Positions 11,001-15,579 of a stretch of DNA of 15,579 nt are shown here, piece after piece. The DNA is taken from positions 1 to 15,579 of the forward strand of contig CAYUVK010000119.1 of NCBI GenBank assembly GCA_964448105.1, in the 5' to 3' direction. Each line of letters starts with the position of its first letter. Position 1 is the stretch's first letter. The DNA is from CAVQBP01 sp964448105. GTDB lineage: Bacteria; Bacteroidota; Ignavibacteria; Ignavibacteriales; Ignavibacteriaceae. The position numbers and the translations under genes are program-made. The notes under the pieces were generated by a model. That model was not told the origin of the DNA, did no database searches, and worked only from the letters and a program-made list of their open reading frames with translations.

Positions 11001-11356
11001 AGAAAAGCGGTGATGATTTTAATCCTTTACTTAAAGTTTCTACAAAAAAATTGAATGGAAAAGTTGAAATAAGAATTGGTGATAATGGGAATGGAATTCC
11101 TGCAGATATTTTAGATAAAATATTCCAGCCGTTCTTTACAACAAAACCGACTGGTGAAGGCACTGGTTTAGGTTTGTCGCTAAGTTATGATATTGTTACC
11201 AAAGTACATGGCGGAGAGTTGAAAGTTGAAACAAATGCAGGTGAAGGCTTGCCCGCCGACTTGTCCACCAAAGCTAATGCAGCGGTGGAAGCCTCGGCGC
11301 AGTTTGGTACACAGTTCATCATCCTGCTGCCTTTAAGTTATAATGGAAATAGTTGA
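8021..11356 (+). CDS. Membrane sensor histidine kinase 4: divergent propeller, Y_Y_Y, TM, HisKA, HATPase with in-frame palindromic insert
   Basis: This 1111-residue protein is the shortest complete kinase of the array because it lacks a GAF domain. ATG 8021 gives an N-terminal region with Lys and Arg before the hydrophobic stretch MLIFLIALLIQL; the alternative Met19 (8075) would leave a signal peptide without positive charge, so I prefer 8021. The propeller (about 36-690) opens with GYPLISNYLPNEYGANQQIW and QDKRGIMYFGN, and is clearly paralogous to that of the kinase at 11551-15369. Y_Y_Y is at about 690-765, the membrane helix at 771-788, and a coiled coil containing AKEIEKAYTEL leads to HisKA (His851) and HATPase (N-box Asn980-Asn984, G1 Asp1021, intact G2). 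Just before the last strand, between GEG and TQFIILLPL, lie 20 extra residues (1077-1096) encoded by GC-rich palindromic DNA. The kinase is probably active since every catalytic box precedes the insert, but this is untested. Confidence 0.94.
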   Translation: MKHITSTNYFRKIPNSNSMLIFLIALLIQLPLHSQNKQESGYPLISNYLPNEYGANQQIWTIIQDKRGIMYFGNQKGLLEFDGAAWRLYPMPNKSVVRSLANGEDGKIYAGAQGDLGYFLSDSLGRLTFYSLMDFVPKNKRDFSDVWNTFVSKGKVYFNAAKYILIWDIQNKRFKIIQGQNASHVMFMVNGTIYVREFGKGLEVLKDDSLFLLNGGQKFSDERIYVMLPFPCEEGITLIVTRTMGLFKYDGYNFIPFKTEADKFIKENLIYFPGAILSDENILLGTMNGGALVIDTTGKEVSIYNTKSGVSSNTIYFTLQDRSGAIWLATGNGISRISYTSPISYFDSRNNFSALPNDIIRHNGIIYTATNNGVYFLDPQTSNFHLLKNSNNQAFTFLESSNELLVGTFNGLFKVDRDKLSVIRKTVGNEYIVHALKQSQINHDRIYVGAIGLWSVLKSRNGWSDEGQILDITDVVNSIVEEKDGKLWIGTNASGIFRITFRKNSKGNIIITKPVIEHFDQANGLQSGQMWVDRFNGETYFSSADSIYKFDENRKIFYSDVSDKIISACVNILDHKSLIVFQQDSLSRLWMGTERTMTMGLLQSDDTYKWVTAPFKRFSDEQINKVYVESANIVWFLASSSIIRYDFTKKNLNNTDYSALVRKVEIGADSTIYFGGKLNTLTVPLITYNNNSIKFRYSATSYEGKNTNKFKTFLEGFDKSWSSWSTENTKEYTNLPPGKYTFKVNALNILGIESSTGTYSFEILPPWYRTWWAYIFYVLALAAGIFAVDRTQRRYLVKKERERAENERKTQELEHAKEIEKAYTELKSTQAQLIHSEKMASLGELTAGIAHEIKNPLNFVNNFSEISKELLDEMEEELQNNNKAEAIEIVGNLRQNLDKINQHGKRADSIVKGMLLHSRGSSGEKTLTDINDLLDQYVTLAYHGMRAQNKEFNITIEKDYDETLEKINVVPQDIGRVFLNIINNACYAAYDRKKKSGDDFNPLLKVSTKKLNGKVEIRIGDNGNGIPADILDKIFQPFFTTKPTGEGTGLGLSLSYDIVTKVHGGELKVETNAGEGLPADLSTKANAAVEASAQFGTQFIILLPLSYNGNS
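11249..11308 (+). repeat. GC-rich palindromic element inserted in frame in kinase 4
   Basis: Sixty bases encode residues absent from the paralogues at this place (L1077 to G1096, starting LPADLSTKANAAVEA). Inside is a symmetric inverted repeat: CGCCGA at 11254-11259 pairs with TCGGCG at 11294-11299, and TCCACC at 11264-11269 pairs with GGTGGA at 11284-11289, both centred on the same point, with 4-base unpaired segments between the arms and a 14-base loop. By hand count 36 of 60 bases are G or C, far above the neighbouring coding DNA. Size, symmetry and preserved frame resemble protein-coding palindromic repeats such as the Rickettsia palindromic elements, though I do not claim it belongs to that family. 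The exact ends are uncertain because no target-site duplication is obvious. Confidence 0.7.
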
Positions 11357-11381
11357 TACAGAGCAACTTGGAGGAATAAGC

Positions 11382-11396
11382 TTCAAAATTTTTGAA
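11382..11396. repeat. AT-rich inverted repeat downstream of kinase 4
   Basis: TTCAAAA and TTTTGAA form a perfect 7-base inverted repeat around one central T, 26 bases after the kinase 4 stop. With a one-base centre it cannot fold fully as a hairpin, and there is one G-C pair per arm and no pure T-run after it. It is thus better read as a possible protein-binding palindrome or chance symmetry than as a strong intrinsic terminator. Confidence 0.3.
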
Positions 11397-11509
11397 TTAA
11401 TAGGAAAATTTTAATTAAATTATACAAATTAAACTTATGCAATCTACCTTCATTGTCATTATTTAAAATTAGTTCCAGAATAACATCAAAAAGACGTTTT
11501 TTAAACTGA

Positions 11510-11539
11510 TTGAAAAAATTAGATTACCTAAACTATATA
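11510..11539 (+). promoter_or_regulatory. Possible promoter for kinase 5
   Basis: TTGAAA at 11510-11515 and TATATA at 11534-11539 are 18 bases apart and sit just upstream of ATG 11551, resembling a -35/-10 pair. Transcription would start only about 5 bases before the ATG, giving a nearly leaderless message, in keeping with the lack of a ribosome binding site. In such AT-rich DNA this match could be chance, and Bacteroidota primary sigma factors prefer a different consensus (TTTG / TAnnTTTG), which I do not see cleanly here. Confidence 0.2.
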
Positions 11540-11550
11540 GTCTTTATATT

Positions 11551-14500
11551 ATGAAAAGAATAATTCCTTTTTTTATTTTTTCTTGTTTATCTGTTTCTGT
11601 TATTCTTCCTCAAAACAGCACAGAAAACGGCTATCCCCTTATAACTAATTATTCTCCAAAGGAATATGGTGCTTTCCAGGGAAACTGGGGAATCAGCCAG
11701 GACAAAAGGGGTATAATGTATTTCGGAAATGATATCGGGCTGCTCGAATTTGACGGTGTAAACTGGAGGTTCTACCAGGTGCCGAATAAAACGACCCTTC
11801 GGTCCATCGCAAGCGGCAGTGATGGGAAATTATATGTGGGAGCAGTTGGTGACCTGGGGTATTTTTCCCCTGACTCTTCGGGCAGGTTGACATTTCACTC
11901 CCTAATGAAATTTTTACCGGCGGATAAAAGAGATTTTTCCGATGTCTGGCAAACTTTTGTTCTCAATAACAGAGTCTATTTTGATGCAATGAAGTACCTT
12001 CTAATTTGGGATATTCAAAAAGAACAATTTAAAATTATAAAAGGTAACAACGATTTCCATCTAATATTTAAGGTTAATGGAAAGGTATATGTGCGGGAAT
12101 GGGGAAAGGGACTGGAAATTTTAAAAGATGATTCTTTAATTCTCTTGAAAGGGGGCGAAAAATTTGCAAATGAAAGAATATACGTGATGCTTCCTTTCCC
12201 GGGAGAACAAGGAACAATTTTAATTGTTACACGCACAATGGGATTATTTAAGTATAATGGAAAAAGTTTTATCCCCTTTAAAACTGAAGCCGATGAATTA
12301 ATCAAAGAGAATTTAATCTATTATCCCGGGACAATACTTTCAGATGGAAATATATTATTGGGAACAATAAGCAGCGGAGCAGTTGTAATTGACACTACTG
12401 GTAAAGAAGTAAGGAGATACACCAAGAAAAGTGGAATTATCAGTAACGGTATCCTTTTCACATTTCAGGATCGGTCCGGCGCTATCTGGCTGGGTACAGA
12501 GAACGGCATTTCCAGAGTAGATTATTCTTCTCCTGTAAGTTATTACGATTCAAGAAATAATCTTTCGTCTCCCCCCCTTGATATTATCAGGTATAAAGGA
12601 ATTATATATGTTGCAGCAAATAACGGTGTTTATTATCTGGATCCGCATACTTCAAGTTTGCAGTTGCTTGAAAACAGCGGCAATCAATCTTTTGCTTTTC
12701 TTAAAATAGACAATGAACTGCTTGTCGGAACTTTCGACGGTTTATTTAAAATCGATAAGAACAAACTTACAGTAATTAGAAAAACAGTTGGAAATGAATA
12801 TAACATCCAATCACTCAGGTTATCAAAACTGAATTCAAAACGAGTCTTTGTTGGTGCACAGGGTTTATGGTCACTATTAAAAAGCGGAAATCGATGGATT
12901 GATGAAGGCAGAATTCTGAATATTGCAGATGTTGCGTCTTCTATAATTGAAGAAAATGACGGAACATTGTGGGTGGGAACAAACGCTTCTGGTGTATTCA
13001 ATATTACATTCCGGAAAGATAAAGATGGAAACATTATAGTAACCAAACCGCATATTGAGCATTTTGATAAAAACAATGGCCTACAAAGCGGTTTTAACTA
13101 TGTTAATAAATTTAATGGCACAATTTATTTCACAACCGCTGACAGCACCTACAAATTTGATGAAAGCAGGAAAATATTTTATTCCGATACTTCCGATAAC
13201 ATTATTTCTTCTTTTTATAAAATAGCAGATAACAATAGTGTCTCCTTTTTTCAACAGGATAGCCTTGGACATTTATGGCTTGGTACCCGGAGTTCCCTGG
13301 CAATGGGCACTCTTCAGCCCGATGGTTCATATCAATGGCTGATTTCACCTTTTAATAGATTTGCAAGTGAACAAGTAGCAAAAGTTTATACTGAAAAAAA
13401 CGGGGTTACCTGGTTTCTTTCAGGTTCAGGAGTAATCAGGTACGATTTTTCAAAGAATAATTTGAATAATACAGATTATCCTGCAATTGTCCGGAGAGTA
13501 GACATAGGTAAGGATTCAACAATTTATTTCGGAGAGATGTTGACTGCTTCCAGTGCTCCGGAAATTTTCTATAAATATAATTCAATAAAATTCAATTTTT
13601 CGGCTACGAGCTATGAAGGTAAAAATACAAACACTTTTAAAACTTTTCTGGATGGCTTTGATGATGACTGGTCTGCGTGGTCAAAAGAAAACACAAAGGA
13701 ATATACAAATCTTCCTCCGGGCAAATATACATTTAAAGTAGCCGCTGAAAATATTCTTGGTGTACAAAGCAGTACAGGGACTTATTCATTTAAAATATTA
13801 CCGCCATGGTACAGAACCTGGTGGGCATACATCGGGTATGTAATAATATTTGGAGGATTGGTTTTTAGTACAGATCGATTTCAGCGCCGCAGATTAATGC
13901 TTAAAGAAAGACAGCGTTCGCGTTTACGGGAATCGGAGCTTAGAGCTGAGGCTGCCGAAGCTGAAACGAAAGCATTGCAGGCGGAAAACGAAAGAAAGAA
14001 GAATATTGAGCTTTTAAGTGAAATAGGAAAAGAAATTACTGCTACTCTTGATCTCGATAAAATCTTCTTTAAATTATATGAACATGTTAATCAATTAGCC
14101 GATGCTACAATATTCGGAGTAGGCATCTATAATCCGGAAAAGGAAGAGATTGAATACAAACTCTCTATGGAGAAAGGGAAACGGTATCCGCCTTATTCGA
14201 GGGATGTTAAAGATAAAAACCAATTCCCTGTATGGTGTATAGACAACCGTAAACCGGTTTTTATTAATGATGTGTCTTCAGAGTACAAAAATTATATTAA
14301 AAATTATCAAAAACCTCATAGGATGCTGGAAGACGGGACTATGTCTGAAGAACCATGGTCGATTATCTATTTACCTCTGATCTCGCAGGAACGTTTATTG
14401 GGTATAATTACTATCCAGAGTTTTCATAAGAACGCTTATCAGGATTATCATCTGAGCCTTTTACAAAATCTAGCTTCTTATACTGCAATTGCATTAGATA

Positions 14501-15369
14501 ACGCGGATGCATACAAAAAATTAAATGAAACGATAAATAAATTAAATACAACTTTAAATGATTTGAAAGCAGCACAGGAAAAATTAGTAGTCCAGGAAAA
14601 ACTCGCTTCACTTGGACAGTTAACTGCAGGTATCGCACATGAGATTAAAAACCCTCTGAACTTTGTAAATAACTTTGCTCAGTTATCAAAAGAACTGGTA
14701 ATAGAACTTAGAGAAGAATTTGAAAAGGTTAAAGATAAGATTGGAAAAGAGTTGGCAGAAAATTTTGAAGATATTATCTTGAATATAGAACAAAATTCCG
14801 TTAAAATTAATGAACATGGTAACCGTGCCGACAGCATTGTCCGGAGCATGTTGCAGCATTCGAGAGGGAAATCTGGAGAAAGGATTCCATCGGATATAAA
14901 CGCAATACTTGATGAAGACTTAAATTTAGCTTACCATGGTTTAAGGGCACGCGACACTTCTTTTAATGCTTCAATTGAAAAAGAATATGATAAAAATATT
15001 GAAAAAATATCAATTGTTCCGCAGGATGTCAGCAGGGTATTTTTGAATATTATTAATAATGGATTTTATGAAGCAAATAAAAAGAAAAGGTCCAAAGGTA
15101 ATCATTTTTCTCCGACTCTTAAAGTATCTACATTGGATTTAGGAGGTAAATTAGAAGTAAGGATAAGAGACAACGGTAATGGGATTCCCGATGAAGTCCG
15201 TGAAAAAATATTTGACCCTTTCTTTACCACCAAACCCTCGGGTGAAGGTACTGGATTGGGCCTTTCCCTTAGTTATGATATCATTGTGAAAGAACATGCA
15301 GGCGAGATTAAATTTAACAGCACAAAAGGAGAGTATACCGAGTTTATAATTACTCTCCCTAAAATGTGA
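11551..15369 (+). CDS. Membrane sensor histidine kinase 5: divergent propeller, Y_Y_Y, TM, coiled coil, GAF, HisKA, HATPase
   Basis: A protein of 1272 residues. The signal peptide is about 1-21 (ending VILPQ), so ATG 11551 is the likely start. The propeller (about 22-670) shares long near-identical runs with that of the kinase at 8021-11356, for example QDKRGIMYFGN, KRDFSDVW, IVTRTMGLFKY and IEHFD, and so is a clear duplicate of it. Y_Y_Y lies at about 673-752 (EYTNLPPGKYTFKV), the membrane helix at 757-773, an Ala/Glu-rich coiled coil at about 779-817 and a GAF domain at about 822-985, different in sequence from that of kinase 3. HisKA (His1030) and HATPase (N-box Asn1166-Asn1170, G1 Asp1207, intact G2) complete it. 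Its kinase core is the most diverged of the set (NGFYEANKKKRS for the usual NACYAA, HSRGKSGERIPSDINAIL). There is no receiver domain. It may have its own promoter. Confidence 0.95.
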   Translation: MKRIIPFFIFSCLSVSVILPQNSTENGYPLITNYSPKEYGAFQGNWGISQDKRGIMYFGNDIGLLEFDGVNWRFYQVPNKTTLRSIASGSDGKLYVGAVGDLGYFSPDSSGRLTFHSLMKFLPADKRDFSDVWQTFVLNNRVYFDAMKYLLIWDIQKEQFKIIKGNNDFHLIFKVNGKVYVREWGKGLEILKDDSLILLKGGEKFANERIYVMLPFPGEQGTILIVTRTMGLFKYNGKSFIPFKTEADELIKENLIYYPGTILSDGNILLGTISSGAVVIDTTGKEVRRYTKKSGIISNGILFTFQDRSGAIWLGTENGISRVDYSSPVSYYDSRNNLSSPPLDIIRYKGIIYVAANNGVYYLDPHTSSLQLLENSGNQSFAFLKIDNELLVGTFDGLFKIDKNKLTVIRKTVGNEYNIQSLRLSKLNSKRVFVGAQGLWSLLKSGNRWIDEGRILNIADVASSIIEENDGTLWVGTNASGVFNITFRKDKDGNIIVTKPHIEHFDKNNGLQSGFNYVNKFNGTIYFTTADSTYKFDESRKIFYSDTSDNIISSFYKIADNNSVSFFQQDSLGHLWLGTRSSLAMGTLQPDGSYQWLISPFNRFASEQVAKVYTEKNGVTWFLSGSGVIRYDFSKNNLNNTDYPAIVRRVDIGKDSTIYFGEMLTASSAPEIFYKYNSIKFNFSATSYEGKNTNTFKTFLDGFDDDWSAWSKENTKEYTNLPPGKYTFKVAAENILGVQSSTGTYSFKILPPWYRTWWAYIGYVIIFGGLVFSTDRFQRRRLMLKERQRSRLRESELRAEAAEAETKALQAENERKKNIELLSEIGKEITATLDLDKIFFKLYEHVNQLADATIFGVGIYNPEKEEIEYKLSMEKGKRYPPYSRDVKDKNQFPVWCIDNRKPVFINDVSSEYKNYIKNYQKPHRMLEDGTMSEEPWSIIYLPLISQERLLGIITIQSFHKNAYQDYHLSLLQNLASYTAIALDNADAYKKLNETINKLNTTLNDLKAAQEKLVVQEKLASLGQLTAGIAHEIKNPLNFVNNFAQLSKELVIELREEFEKVKDKIGKELAENFEDIILNIEQNSVKINEHGNRADSIVRSMLQHSRGKSGERIPSDINAILDEDLNLAYHGLRARDTSFNASIEKEYDKNIEKISIVPQDVSRVFLNIINNGFYEANKKKRSKGNHFSPTLKVSTLDLGGKLEVRIRDNGNGIPDEVREKIFDPFFTTKPSGEGTGLGLSLSYDIIVKEHAGEIKFNSTKGEYTEFIITLPKM

Positions 15370-15445
15370 TTTGAATTTTTATAAAAAAATTAAATAAGAA
15401 TTTTTATGTAAATTAACTACTCATGGTAATCGTCAAAGATAAAAA

Positions 15446-15460
15446 AACTGTTAAACAGTT
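15446..15460 (+). terminator. Weak hairpin after kinase 5, possible terminator
   Basis: AACTGT and ACAGTT form a perfect 6-base stem with a TAA loop, 76 bases after the last stop codon; an alternative pairing GTTAA/TTAAC overlaps it. The sequence after it is AT-rich but has no clean run of T, so intrinsic termination is only a possibility. Confidence 0.25.
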
Positions 15461-15481
15461 AACACTTTAATTTTAAGGTAT

Positions 15482-15531
15482 GGAGATTCCTAGAAAGTAA
15501 GTGTCATTTCGAGGGATCCCGATTAAAATCG
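15482..15531. repeat. Probable degenerate dispersed intergenic repeat
   Basis: GTGTCATTTCGAGGGATCCC at 15501-15520 resembles the TGTCATTTCGAG-type palindromic repeats that are scattered between genes in many Bacteroidota and relatives, and GGAGATTCCT at 15482-15491 resembles the other end of such elements. The perfect palindrome GGGATCCC (15513-15520) and the 5-base hairpin CGATT-AA-AATCG (15520-15531) follow. The identification rests on remembered sequence flavour; there is only one copy here. The rest of the tail, 15370-15579, holds no gene that I can support. Confidence 0.35.
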
Positions 15532-15579
15532 CATAGGCGTCAACTTAAAGTAAGAGAAATAATTGCTGTTTGTCCAGAA

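Larger units (their letters stand above)
11357..11550. other. Intergenic gap of 194 bases between kinases 4 and 5
   Basis: This is the only sizeable break in the array. I see no gene in it: the longest ATG frame I noticed (11437-11466) has 9 codons. It is strongly AT-rich, contains a perfect 7-base inverted repeat near its start (11382-11396), and ends with a possible promoter directly ahead of the next ATG. Its length suggests that kinase 5 may be transcribed independently of genes 1 to 4. Confidence 0.6.

Noticed and set aside
11370..11374. GGAGG resembling a Shine-Dalgarno sequence just after kinase 4
   Set aside because: No plausible start codon with a sustained frame follows at the right distance, and the genes here do not appear to use such sites.
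11437..11466. Nine-codon ATG frame in the gap between kinases 4 and 5
   Set aside because: Too short, with no ribosome binding site and no leader-peptide features.
11578..11589. Cysteine at residue 12 of kinase 5 as a possible lipoprotein site
   Set aside because: The residues before it (IFS) do not make a good lipobox and the hydrophobic stretch continues after it; an ordinary signal peptide ending near residue 21 fits better.
12684..13076. Reverse-strand open frame of 130 codons inside kinase 5, and several shorter ones in the other kinases
   Set aside because: They lie entirely within well-supported kinase genes, show no recognisable domain, and are explained by the codon pattern of the forward gene.
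324..15369. Hybrid two-component systems with receiver and AraC-type HTH domains, as in Bacteroides
   Set aside because: All complete proteins end right after the HATPase domain; no receiver or HTH sequence is present.
15373..15407. Direct repeat GAATTTTTAT (15373-15382 and 15398-15407) after kinase 5
   Set aside because: Low-complexity AT sequence; two copies of this kind are expected by chance.
1..15579. CRISPR array, tRNA or rRNA genes, transposase or phage genes
   Set aside because: I looked for regular repeat-spacer units, tRNA-like sequence and mobile-element proteins and saw none; the repeats present are paralogous coding sequence.

Overview
The window is almost entirely coding, on the + strand, and holds a tandem array of five large sensor histidine kinases; the first is cut by the window start. 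It is AT-rich (roughly one third G+C by eye). None of the complete genes has a convincing Shine-Dalgarno sequence. The proteins combine reg_prop beta-propellers, a triple-tyrosine (Y_Y_Y) domain, one membrane helix and a HisKA/HATPase kinase. Together these suggest the FCB group (Bacteroidota or Ignavibacteriota; an Ignavibacteria-like bacterium is my best guess). This is inferred from style and was not tested by any search.

Layout: 1-314, C-terminal ATPase end of kinase 1. 324-4175, kinase 2, a classic 14-blade double propeller with an extra domain of about 170 residues inserted between blades 10 and 11. 4204-7971, kinase 3, a divergent propeller plus a cytoplasmic GAF domain. 8021-11356, kinase 4, a divergent propeller without GAF, carrying an in-frame GC-rich palindromic insert near its C-terminus. 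11357-11550, the only sizeable gap inside the array. 11551-15369, kinase 5, a close sensor paralogue of kinase 4 but with a GAF domain and a more diverged kinase core. 15370-15579, a gene-free tail with weak hairpins and what looks like a degenerate dispersed repeat.

Gaps between genes 1 to 4 are 9, 28 and 49 bases, so they are probably co-transcribed. The 194-base gap before gene 5 may hold a separate promoter. All complete proteins should have the same topology: signal peptide, periplasmic propeller and Y_Y_Y domain, one transmembrane helix, then a cytoplasmic kinase. None has a receiver or HTH domain, so they are not Bacteroides-type one-protein hybrid systems, and no response regulator is in the window. 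The kinase cores are much more alike than the sensors (kinases 2 and 4 are about 89% identical in DNA over 337 bases of core). Stretches shared in different pairings suggest duplication followed by recombination or gene conversion. My reading is a locus that places several different periplasmic sensors on near-interchangeable kinase modules, which might feed one shared response regulator encoded elsewhere.
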